From the NCBI RefSeq assembly GCF_949774925.1, contig NZ_OX458932.1:1-64000 (forward strand): a stretch of DNA of 64,000 nt, written 5' to 3'. The stretch is from Candidatus Methylacidiphilum fumarolicum (GTDB lineage Bacteria > Verrucomicrobiota > Verrucomicrobiia > Methylacidiphilales > Methylacidiphilaceae). Shown here one piece after another: positions 36,646 to 44,935 of this stretch (positions are counted from its first letter, which is position 1; each line of letters begins with the position of its first letter). The notes under the pieces were generated by a model that had not been told where the DNA came from, did not search any database, and worked only from the letters and a program-made list of their open reading frames with translations. The position numbers were made by a program, and so were the translations under genes.

Positions 36646-36729
36646 TCACACTTTATCGCATAGCTGGCAGTAGAGTAGGCAGCAAACTATCAAACCAACA
36701 AAGAACAAAACATACAAAACATCGATCAT
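36646..36729 (-). CDS. Tiny membrane peptide at head of kdp operon
   Basis: A 27-residue frame begins with ATG at 36729 and ends with TGA at 36646, 12 bases before kdpF. It starts MIDVLYVLFFVGLIV and ends in a Cys-rich stretch with charged residues (YCQLCDKV). It looks like one short transmembrane helix with a cytosolic polar end. I recall similar short ORFs, ending in a Cys-Asp-Arg-Leu-like tail, just ahead of kdpF in other bacteria. Its role is unknown. The gene call rests on position, hydrophobicity and compact spacing. Confidence 0.6.
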   Translation of the reverse strand: MIDVLYVLFFVGLIVCCLLYCQLCDKV

Positions 36730-36815
36730 CGTCTATAGGTATAGTTCCTCTTTCTGGTCTTTTATAGTTAAATATAGTGGAAAGAAGATCAAAATTTTAT
36801 TAATCCCGACACTAT

Positions 36816-39110
36816 TTATTTTAAAAGATCTTGAGGATCGACATCTATTCTAATGTTGATACCCATTTCAGACTCTTTGCCAAAAATTAGCTTCTTTAGC
36901 TTTTGACTGATCTCCATGACTTTTTGACAGCGTATGAATAACTGATAATGATATTTGCCTTTGATTTTGGCAATTGGGGCCTGTGTCGGTTCGCCAATAA
37001 TAGCATTAGAATCTTTCAATGCTTCTTTAATTTCTTTGGTGAATGCTTCTGTCATAAACTTCACTTTTTCTTCTGGACTCCCTATGAAGCGAATCAATAT
37101 GGCTCTGCAGAAGGGGGGATAAAAAAGAGTTTTTCTAAATTCTAGTTCCTGATCAACAAAACCAAGATAATCGTGATGCCTTGCAAATTGGATGGCTGGA
37201 TGGTAAGGGGTTCGTGTCTGTACAAAGACTTCTCCTTCCACAGATCCCCTGCCTGAACGGCCTGAAACCTGTAAAAGTTGTTGGAAACTTTTTTCTGATG
37301 CTCGAAAATCAGGGAGATGGAGAAGACCATCTATGGAAACAATTCCCACAAGACTTACATGAGGAAAGTCCAGGCCTTTGGAAACCATCTGAGTACCAAC
37401 AAGAATATCAAATTGCCGTTCTCCAAAGGCCCTTAATGCTCTTTCCACTGCCCCCTTTTTTTTCATTGTATCTGAATCCATTCTTAAAACTCGAGCAGAG
37501 CAAAACAATTGTTGAATTGCTTCTTCTACTTTTTCTGTGCCGCTTCCCAAAAATTTAAAAGCTCCTACTGCGCGACACATAGGACAGAAAGAAGGAACAG
37601 AAGCAGAATAATTGCATAGATGACAATTCAAAATCCCAAGGTTTTTATGAAAACTAAGGGAAATCGAACAATTTGGACATGGAAGGACATAGCCGCAGTC
37701 TGAGCATTGCAGTGAAGAGGAATAGCCCCTATGATTTATATAAAGGATAATTTGCTCTTTTCTTTCCAGTCTTTTTTCTATGGCCTCTTTTAGTTCATCT
37801 GAGATCAATTCTTCAGGCTTTAGATAAAAATCGGTTCCTTTCTTTTCTTGTTGTGAAAGGTTCCTTTTGCGTTTTCTTAGATCAACAATGCTGACAGAAG
37901 GGAGTTTTCTTTCTTCGACCCTTCTTTTAAGTTCTATCAGTTTATATTTACCACTCATCGCATTATAGTACGATTCTAAGGAGGGAGTGGCCGAACCCAA
38001 AATAATAAGGGCTCCTTCAAGTCTAGCACGCATTACGGCAACGTCTCTGCCGTGGTAGCGTGGGCTTTCCTCTTGTTTGAATGAGCTTTCATGTTCTTCA
38101 TCCACAATGATTAACCCTAGGGAGGGGAAGGGAGCGAAAAGAGCCGATCTGGTGCCAACAAGGATATTAATCTTGCCACGGAGTATATCGTACCAAAGAG
38201 TTGCTTTTTCACTACGGGAAATGCGGCTATGCCAGCAACCAATAGAGGCTCCTTGTGCTGTAAATCTGGCTTTAATTCTCTCCAGGAGTTGGGGTGTTAA
38301 AGAAATTTCAGGGACTAAAAGAAGAACCTGTTTTTTTTGGGTTAAGCATTTTTCAATTGTCCGCATATAGACTTCTGTCTTCCCGCTACCAGTGACTCCA
38401 AAGAGAAGAATCGGTTGAGGTAGGCCTTTATGCATTTCCTCTTCGATCAAGCGGACTGCGTGGCTTTGTTCTTTTGTCAAGCATTTTGGGAAAGAAAGAT
38501 CCGGAACAATAGGGAAATAGTTTCCGTCTTTTTTTTGGGAAAGTCCAACTATTAACCCTTTGCGCAAAAGATTCTTCCAGATGTTTCGAGAAATCCCAGT
38601 CTTTTTAGGAAGCTCAGAAAGCCAAGCGGGTTGCCATTTTTGGAGGAAATCCAAAGCCTCTTTTTCTTTTTTGGCTCTTTTTATTTTGCTTTGAATAGAA
38701 AGAGGATCCAAATGCGCTGGCAGGGATAATAGAAGGTCTTCTTTTGGTTTAATGGTCGCTCTAATGGAATCAGGCAAGGCGGCTTGTAACGCTGAAATCA
38801 ACGGGCTACAGTAGTAGTCTGCAATCCACTTGCATAATTTGAGGATGTTTTGAGGAACTAATAATTCTTTATTTTCCCTGCAGAGAAGGGGCTTGAGCGC
38901 AGAGTTTTGTTTTTCAAGAATATCCACCACGATTCCCTTGCCAAATCCGTTCTTAAACGGAACGCGAACATGAGTGCCTAAAACAATTTCTTTCTCCAGG
39001 GCTTCGGGAATAGCATAGTCTAGGAGAAAGTCTCTTTTGTTATCAAGAAGCACTCGAGCGATATGGAGACTGGGAAGAGAAGGGGGTGGGAAAAAAAATT
39101 CCTGTTCCAT
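36816..39110 (-). CDS. priA: Primosomal protein N' (replication restart helicase PriA)
   Basis: PriA recognises abandoned replication forks and reloads the replicative helicase. The 764-residue product has an N-terminal DNA-binding domain (ARVLLDNKRDFLLDYAIPEAL), the helicase Walker A GVTGSGKTEVYMR, the DEEH box IIVDEEHESSFKQEE, and a zinc region with eight Cys (CSDCGYVLPCPNC and CHLCNY ... CPMC), then VGTQMVSKGLDFPHVSLVGI and the QVSGRSGRG motif. The length is normal. Confidence 0.96.
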   Translation of the reverse strand: MEQEFFFPPPSLPSLHIARVLLDNKRDFLLDYAIPEALEKEIVLGTHVRVPFKNGFGKGIVVDILEKQNSALKPLLCRENKELLVPQNILKLCKWIADYYCSPLISALQAALPDSIRATIKPKEDLLLSLPAHLDPLSIQSKIKRAKKEKEALDFLQKWQPAWLSELPKKTGISRNIWKNLLRKGLIVGLSQKKDGNYFPIVPDLSFPKCLTKEQSHAVRLIEEEMHKGLPQPILLFGVTGSGKTEVYMRTIEKCLTQKKQVLLLVPEISLTPQLLERIKARFTAQGASIGCWHSRISRSEKATLWYDILRGKINILVGTRSALFAPFPSLGLIIVDEEHESSFKQEESPRYHGRDVAVMRARLEGALIILGSATPSLESYYNAMSGKYKLIELKRRVEERKLPSVSIVDLRKRKRNLSQQEKKGTDFYLKPEELISDELKEAIEKRLERKEQIILYINHRGYSSSLQCSDCGYVLPCPNCSISLSFHKNLGILNCHLCNYSASVPSFCPMCRAVGAFKFLGSGTEKVEEAIQQLFCSARVLRMDSDTMKKKGAVERALRAFGERQFDILVGTQMVSKGLDFPHVSLVGIVSIDGLLHLPDFRASEKSFQQLLQVSGRSGRGSVEGEVFVQTRTPYHPAIQFARHHDYLGFVDQELEFRKTLFYPPFCRAILIRFIGSPEEKVKFMTEAFTKEIKEALKDSNAIIGEPTQAPIAKIKGKYHYQLFIRCQKVMEISQKLKKLIFGKESEMGINIRIDVDPQDLLK

Positions 39111-39234
39111 GTAGAACCTTTTAAAAAATAAATTAAAGCTAGGCAGAGAAAAAAGAGAAATGATTTGATGCGTTTAAAAATGCTTTTATCTTGCAGCCTT
39201 ATGATGTAATTTGAAAGCAAAAAGGATTAATCCA

Positions 39235-39444
39235 ATGTCAGAAAAAGTATATAAGATCGTTCATGTCATTGGCACTTCCAGCGAAAGCATCCAACATGCG
39301 GTTCGCAATGCTATAGAAAGAGCAAATAAAACACTTCGTAATTTGGATTGGTTCGAGGTCAAAGAGATTAGAGGATCGGTTAATAAAGAGGGAGAACCTC
39401 TCTTTCAAGTAGAGGTAAGAATAGGCTTTAGGCTAGAAGACTGA
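39235..39444 (+). CDS. Dodecin family flavin-binding protein
   Basis: The 69-residue product (from ATG at 39235, after AAAAGGATT) has the dodecin pattern: VYKIVHVIGTSSESIQHAVR, a Trp-containing strand NLDWFEVKEIRG, and a final strand FQVEVRIGFRLED. Dodecins form 12-subunit shells that store or buffer flavins. A TTG at 39211 would add 8 residues but is not needed. It is monocistronic by appearance. Confidence 0.88.
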   Translation: MSEKVYKIVHVIGTSSESIQHAVRNAIERANKTLRNLDWFEVKEIRGSVNKEGEPLFQVEVRIGFRLED

Positions 39445-39497
39445 CAAGATTATTTTTCAATCTTTCTTGACCTAAGCCATGTGTGTTTGAATATAGA

Positions 39498-39980
39498 TCA
39501 ATAAATGACTTTTAGCGGGGACTCTTCCCAGCTTTTCAAAATAGATAGTCCTTCCTCTCTTAACAGTTGGATAGATTGCAGTTGTCTTTGATTGGATGGT
39601 TTTTTAAGTTCTTCGTACAAGAAAACATCTCGAAACCCAATTTTTTGAGCATCTTCTGCAGAACAACCAAAATATATTTTATTGATCCCAGCCCAATAAA
39701 TTGCCGAAAGGCACATTGGGCAAGGTTCACTACTACAATAGATGATCGTCCCATTTAAATCGAATTTAGCCAGTTTTTTGGCTGCCCTACGAATCGCAAG
39801 AATTTCAGCATGAGCGGTTGGATCTTGAGTTGAAAGCACCTCGTTATGGGCTAAGCCAATCGCTTCTCCTTGAAGCACCACAACTGCTCCAAAGGGTCCG
39901 CCTTCTCCTTGTTCCGAACCATATTTTGCTAGCTCAAAGGCTAGCCTCAGCCAAAACTCAGGATTATCCTCATTCTTCAT
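39498..39980 (-). CDS. Guanine deaminase-like nucleoside/base deaminase
   Basis: The 160-residue protein belongs to the cytidine-deaminase fold family. Zinc ligands lie in TAHAEILAIRRAAKKL (HAE with the catalytic Glu) and EPCPMCLSAIYW (PCxxC). The C-terminal part, GFRDVFLYEELKKP and the ending SPLKVIY, resembles Bacillus GuaD rather than TadA, so conversion of guanine to xanthine is the best guess. tRNA adenosine deaminase is the alternative. Confidence 0.82.
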   Translation of the reverse strand: MKNEDNPEFWLRLAFELAKYGSEQGEGGPFGAVVVLQGEAIGLAHNEVLSTQDPTAHAEILAIRRAAKKLAKFDLNGTIIYCSSEPCPMCLSAIYWAGINKIYFGCSAEDAQKIGFRDVFLYEELKKPSNQRQLQSIQLLREEGLSILKSWEESPLKVIY

Positions 39981-40796
39981 AAAACAACTTACGAGATATT
40001 TCTTCTTTTTAGGGAAGACTTCTATTTAGGGAAGAAAAATATTCTGCCCTTTTTCCCTTCCTGCTTCTATCTTTGGAAATACATCTAGCTAACCATCTTG
40101 ATGATAACCCGCTTCCTGTGCATTACCATCAGTTGCCTAATGTTAATATAGTAAATCGCAACGATCTCCAAACGTCTGATATAATCCGACCTTCTTCATG
40201 TTCCCGCAACCTAAACTTTTATAGCTTCTGAAACCAATGGCTCTCTTTAGCCATGGACGATATCTCCCCTTTAGATTACTATGCTGACCAAGATAAGTTC
40301 TTTGATGTCTGCCATTCCAAGAGCCCTTAGCCTAAGCTATTGGATGCATTCCTAGTAAATTCAACTCTTCTTAAGTATATGGCATCCAAGTAGTTGACTT
40401 TCAGAATCGATAACTTGTTCTACAGTCCCATATCGTTCTTCCACCTGTCCTACCAAGACTGGAAATTTCTATATCTATAGTCAATTGAAAAAGAGACCAG
40501 CGTAATTTGTTGATTTCTCCGCATTACTTCATGGCGATTGTGCCTGAAAGAGAATATAATCTTGTATCTTTCGCCTTATTTTTTCATCTCTCTAATAGGC
40601 AGAAGTATTCTTTTTCTTTTAGTTTTGTCCATCAATAGGCCCCTTTAATAGCTCTGCTAAATTCTGTTTTTATCCTTGTTATCCTGCCTCAGGTTTGCAT
40701 GAACAAATCAACAGCTATGGTTTACCCCTCTAAGGAATGATCCAAAAGGAAAATTATCATTGGATGGCTTTTATTTTTTTGTAAAATGATTCCAAC
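39981..40796. other. 816-base gap before norC, with decayed frame
   Basis: No intact gene is present. From ATG at 40253 a frame reads MDDISPLDYYADQDKFFDV and continues in the same frame, through three TAG codons, to about 40480. The composition is coding-like (aromatic and charged residues), so it may be a pseudogene, but I recognise no family. The remainder is A+T rich. A promoter-like pair for norC may lie at 40760-40787 (TTGGAT, 16 bases, TAAAAT). Confidence 0.35.
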
Positions 40797-41471
40797 ATGA
40801 AATTTGGGTGGCTTGAAATCACTCTCTTTTCCATTGTCCTTACCGTGGTGATTTCAGCCATATTAGTTAGAGGAAAAAATTGGTTGGAGCCTGGATTTTG
40901 GGGGGTATTCGCCATTGTGGGCTCTCTTGTAATGTTTAGTGTTCTCTGGCTTTTAACATTTGATACATTAAAGAAGATTTCATTTGGTTCAAATAGAGTC
41001 CCCTCTCCAACGGTTATAAATCATAAAATCGGCTATGAATATGATCCAGATAAAAAGCGGTATATACCAACTATTGGGGAAGAAGAACCTTTTTTTGGGA
41101 AGCAATGGTCAGAAAAGGAAGCGACTTCCTTATTAACAAAAGGAAAATTAGTGATTCAGAGCAGAAATTGTATGGACTGTCATACCTTGTTGGGCAATGG
41201 TGCCTATTTTGCTCCTGACCTGACAAAATCTTGGCTTGATCCTAAATGGGAGACTATGATCCAACCAATGACAGGAATGAAGACAAAAGAAGAGGCTATG
41301 GCTAAATGGCTTCAAAACCCTGAATATTATGGGACATGGCAGAGAAGAATGCCTAATTTAAAGCTGACTGAAGCAGAGGCTAAAGCAATCGTTGGCTATC
41401 TTAAATTTATGTCGGCAATTGATACTAATGGGTTTCCTGATCATTTTGGCAGAGCGCCATCCGTTTTTTGA
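40797..41471 (+). CDS. norC: Nitric oxide reductase subunit C (cytochrome c)
   Basis: NorC is the membrane-anchored cytochrome c that passes electrons to NorB. The 224-residue product has two hydrophobic segments at the N-terminus (9-24 and 34-55) and a heme c site C125-x-x-C128-H129 (CMDCH), followed by LLGNGAYFAPDLTKSW, which is typical of NorC and NorZ, and a Met ligand candidate in RRMPNLKL. The usual NorC has about 150 residues and one anchor; the extra N-terminal part here is unusual. The stop touches the norB frame directly. Confidence 0.9.
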   Translation: MKFGWLEITLFSIVLTVVISAILVRGKNWLEPGFWGVFAIVGSLVMFSVLWLLTFDTLKKISFGSNRVPSPTVINHKIGYEYDPDKKRYIPTIGEEEPFFGKQWSEKEATSLLTKGKLVIQSRNCMDCHTLLGNGAYFAPDLTKSWLDPKWETMIQPMTGMKTKEEAMAKWLQNPEYYGTWQRRMPNLKLTEAEAKAIVGYLKFMSAIDTNGFPDHFGRAPSVF

Positions 41472-41480
41472 TTGAGAAAA

Positions 41481-42902
41481 ATGAAAGATAAAAATGGTCT
41501 TTATGAATCCCAAAAATTAGCTATTGGTTATTGGATCACGGCTTTATGCCTTTTTGGGATCCAGCTCATTTTTGGACTGATTATTGCCTATCAATATATA
41601 CGACCTGAATTTCTTCATAACCTCCTAAACTTTTCTATTTGTCGGATGATTCATCTCAACACGATGATTCTTTGGCTGCTTTTTGGTTTTATTGGAGGAA
41701 TCTATTGGTTTTTACCATTGGAAACAGAAAGAGAAGTTGTAGGTATTTTTCTTGGCAAAATCGCTTTCATAGTTTTGACATGTGCTGTTGGTATTGTCGC
41801 GCTAGTCTTTTTATTTGTCCAAATAGGCAAGGGAGAGATGCTAACTCTTTGGCTTATCACTGAAGGCAGAGAATATATCGAAGCTCCAAGATGGGCTGAT
41901 ATTGGCATTGTTGCTGTTTTTTCAATAATATTTTTCAATGTTTTTGCATCTATTTGGAAAGCCAAAAAGCTGAAAGGAATGCTTTGGGTTTTGACAGTGG
42001 ACTTACTAGCCATTATTGGATTTTACATTGCTGGAATGTTCTTCAGTCCAAATATCTCGGTGGATCAGTTTTGGTGGTGGTGGGTGGTGCATCTTTGGGT
42101 AGAAGCAACTTGGGAAGTTCTTGTTGGAGTGCTTGTTGGATGGATCCTTATGACCGTTTTAGGAACACCGAGAAAGATCATTGAGGGATGGCTGTATTTA
42201 GAAGTTTTCCTCATTTTTGGAACGGGAATTTTAGGACTGGGACACCATTATTTCTGGATTGGTGCACCCGAATATTGGTTAGGTATTGGGGGTTTTTTTT
42301 CTGCTTTAGAGCCTCTACCTCTTGTCGCAATGATTGTTCATGCGGTCTATGATGCTGGAGTCCACAGATTGAAAACAGTAAATAAACCAGCTTTTTTTTG
42401 GATTGTGGCACAAGCTTTTGGCAATTTTATAGGGGCAGGGGTATGGGGCTTTATGCATACCTTGCCCCAAATCAATCTTTACAGTCATGGCACGCAATTA
42501 ACGGCTGCCCATGGACATCTTGCTTTTTTTGGTGCATATGTTGCTACTAATCTTTCTTTAATTTATACAGCTCTTCAGAAAATTCGGCTGCATGAAGGCT
42601 CTGTGCTTGATGGATCACTTTGGAAATGGGTGTTTATTGGCTTAATTTTGACTATGTTAGGAATTACTGCTCCTTTAACAGTGGCTGGTTTTGCTCAGAC
42701 GTTTATTGAGCGTGCCGTTGGGGGATCGACGTGGCAGGCTTATATTGACGGCCAGATGCATCCTTGGTTTAAAGAATCGATGATATGGCGAATGGGATTT
42801 GGTATTCTGTTTTTTGTTTGTTATTTGTTACTGGTTATCGATCTATTAACTATTGGTAAAAGTTCATTAAACAAAACCACGACTCTTTCTCATGAGTGCT
42901 GA
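41481..42902 (+). CDS. norB: Nitric oxide reductase subunit B (cNOR catalytic subunit)
   Basis: NorB is the heme-copper oxidase-type subunit that reduces NO to N2O, with a non-heme iron in place of CuB. From ATG at 41481 it has 473 residues and about twelve membrane helices. Key stretches are the heme-ligand His in MIHLNTMILWLLFGFIGGIY, the iron-site HLWVEATWEVLVG with Glu, a His pair GLGHHYFWIGAPEYW, and AAHGHLAFFGAY near 340. A TTG at 41472 abutting norC is the longer alternative. The NorD/NorQ maturation proteins are not in the window. Confidence 0.94.
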   Translation: MKDKNGLYESQKLAIGYWITALCLFGIQLIFGLIIAYQYIRPEFLHNLLNFSICRMIHLNTMILWLLFGFIGGIYWFLPLETEREVVGIFLGKIAFIVLTCAVGIVALVFLFVQIGKGEMLTLWLITEGREYIEAPRWADIGIVAVFSIIFFNVFASIWKAKKLKGMLWVLTVDLLAIIGFYIAGMFFSPNISVDQFWWWWVVHLWVEATWEVLVGVLVGWILMTVLGTPRKIIEGWLYLEVFLIFGTGILGLGHHYFWIGAPEYWLGIGGFFSALEPLPLVAMIVHAVYDAGVHRLKTVNKPAFFWIVAQAFGNFIGAGVWGFMHTLPQINLYSHGTQLTAAHGHLAFFGAYVATNLSLIYTALQKIRLHEGSVLDGSLWKWVFIGLILTMLGITAPLTVAGFAQTFIERAVGGSTWQAYIDGQMHPWFKESMIWRMGFGILFFVCYLLLVIDLLTIGKSSLNKTTTLSHEC

Positions 42903-43212
42903 AGCTGTTTTAGGGCTGCTTATGGCCAGTCTTTCTTTCGTTCTTACTGCGGGTTTATATGCTTTTTTTTATGCATTCGGCAGGCTGAAAGAATCTTTCT
43001 TTTGGGAACTCTTTTCTTTTATTTTTGCGTTTTTAATGATATGTAGTGGTTTTTTTCTTGTTGTCTCTCCCGCTTTTACCCTTTTTTGGAAGCTTCTTCT
43101 AATTTTTTCTATTTTTAGCTATTTAATCATTCCAAAAGCCATGTTATGGGTTGTCAAAAAAATTCATCAAAAAGAAGGGGAAGAAGAAGGAAGACTAAAG
43201 ACACTCAAATAG
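42892..43212 (+). CDS. Small membrane protein downstream of norB
   Basis: The 106-residue protein has three hydrophobic segments (about 5-28, 37-58 and 63-88) and a charged C-terminus (HQKEGEEEGRLKTLK). It overlaps the end of norB by 11 bases, so it is probably translated with it. I do not recognise the family. Its place suggests a helper or extra subunit of the NO reductase, but that is inference. Confidence 0.65.
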   Translation: MSAEAVLGLLMASLSFVLTAGLYAFFYAFGRLKESFFWELFSFIFAFLMICSGFFLVVSPAFTLFWKLLLIFSIFSYLIIPKAMLWVVKKIHQKEGEEEGRLKTLK

Positions 43213-43260
43213 ATAAAAAAAGCTTGTTTTAATTTATAAGAAATTTTAAAGAAATGATGC

Positions 43261-43779
43261 ATGCCTGATATCTCACTGAGTGCTGTCTATTCCTCTTTGG
43301 AGGATGCTGAAAAGGCTCTAAAGAGCCTGGAGCAAAGTCAATTCCCTCTTACACGAGTTTCTATTCTTGCTCAGGATCTATCCAGTGAAAGAAAAGTTCA
43401 TGGCTATATCACTGCTGGAGATATAGCCAAAACGGGTGCAACTATTGGGGGATGGGTTGGCGGGCTTTTTGGTATCCTTGTTGGTGCAGCCTTTGTTTGG
43501 GTTCCAGGATTTGGTCCATTGATTGTTGCTGGTCCTCTTTCAGCAGCTTTACTTGGGGGGCTAGAAGGATTGGTTGCTGGTGGAGTTGCTGGAGCAGCTC
43601 TTGGATTTTTGTCTGGATTGGGGATACAAAAACAACATATTTTAAAATTTGAAGAACATCTCAAAGCAGGAAAATATCTTCTTGTTATTCGGGGGACTGA
43701 AGAAGAGATCGAACGGGCTAAAAAGATTCTTGAAGCGACGCAGCCGCTTGAGATGCAGGTTCATAAAGAAAGCCCATAA
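43261..43779 (+). CDS. Glycine-rich stress-type membrane-associated protein
   Basis: The 172-residue protein has an N-terminal ferredoxin-like part (AVYSSLEDAEKALKSLE and ILAQDLSS), a middle of about 65 residues very rich in Gly and Ala (GGWVGGLFGILVGAAF and GLEGLVAGGVAGAALGFLSG), and a C-terminal strand-helix part (GKYLLVIRGTEEEIERAKKIL). This layout resembles the general-stress / DUF1269-like family, in which a glycine zipper pair inserts in membrane. No enzymatic residues are seen. It follows the nor genes by 48 bases and may be cotranscribed. Confidence 0.7.
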   Translation: MPDISLSAVYSSLEDAEKALKSLEQSQFPLTRVSILAQDLSSERKVHGYITAGDIAKTGATIGGWVGGLFGILVGAAFVWVPGFGPLIVAGPLSAALLGGLEGLVAGGVAGAALGFLSGLGIQKQHILKFEEHLKAGKYLLVIRGTEEEIERAKKILEATQPLEMQVHKESP

Positions 43780-44935
43780 TCAGAGATTTTTTTTGGTGAT
43801 GCTTCCTTTTTTCCCTTGATCTTGACATAGGATTTGGGAATCAATTGATATCCTCTTCGAATAGAAAACTGCTGATATAGAAAATTTGAGCTGCGCCAGA
43901 GAGTAATGAATCGTTAATGATCTTACTATCCCAATCTAGTTAAATGTTTGCATAGCCAACCTATATTTGCCGAAGAAGTTTGGCACGCTGATCGGTCGGA
44001 GCGTCAACAGGCAGTAGCAAAAGACGGCGAGAGCGACGAACAGGTGCCTACACATGAGTCTCCAGCGCTGGTCAAAAGGGGAATCTGAAGGATAAGCGGA
44101 AAGCTCTGGCAAAGTTTTGTCTGGCATTATGTAAAACGGTGGACAAAGGGTTGGGGGCTTGAAATCATGCGGACTAAACGACAAGGGAAAGAAATTTTTC
44201 ACGTCTGATGGAGCTCGGGGGAAGAGGGCAATCTTTCCGATGGTCATGGTGGCTCACAAGGACTGGATAATCCAGTTCGGTTTCGAATGGGTCGAGAAAT
44301 TTTACTCCTCTCTTAGGACCAAAATCCCCGGCATGAACGGGCAATTCCCTCTCTTTCCAGGAAAAGATGCCCAAGGAGCTCCTTTCGGTCAATTCCTGCC
44401 TTCTCAAGCCCTCTTTATAGTTTACACCAATACAAAAGAAAAGATCATGTGGCCCTGAGGAAAGTTGGTGAGGCCTTATAAGACGAGGCGCCGAACGATC
44501 CTGAGTGGAGAGCCTACCGCACAACCAAAAGAAGCGAGAGATGCTAGCGGATCTCTTGCCTTCGCTACGCAGCTGAGAAGGAGCGATTTCTCATCTCTTT
44601 CTTCTTCTTAGACCGCTTCGAGGAAAGTCTTTTGCGAACGCGGGGTGCGGGACAGCCTTGTGGCGGAGGGCTACGCTAGCCCAAGCAGGTACCGGCAAGA
44701 ATATAGAAGGTAGCCCTCAAAGATGGCTAGGAAGTGATCAAAAAGTGGGTGTTAGCCTCCTCTGAGATGATCAACCCAAAGATTCGCCGCCGCCTGAGAT
44801 AGCCCATCTTCCGCAAGTTTTTGGTCATTTTGTTGATGTATCAATGACTTATGTATATTTGTGTAGGACTCAATAATTTATTATTTTTCTATTATTTTGT
44901 AGGCATCGTAGTGGAAAAATGTTAGCCTGATAGGC
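43780..44935. other. Degenerate region left of the IS element
   Basis: About 1.15 kb without an intact gene; base composition shifts toward G+C from about 43960. Short overlapping frames occur on both strands (44159-44458 plus, 43936-44247 and 44174-44524 minus), but none shows a conserved motif I know. The overlap of frames and many stops suggest decayed mobile DNA rather than genes. Confidence 0.45.

Noticed and set aside
44159-44524. Overlapping frames on both strands left of the IS element (99 and 116 residues).
   Set aside because: They overlap each other almost fully and show no family motif; at most one could be real and neither can be supported.
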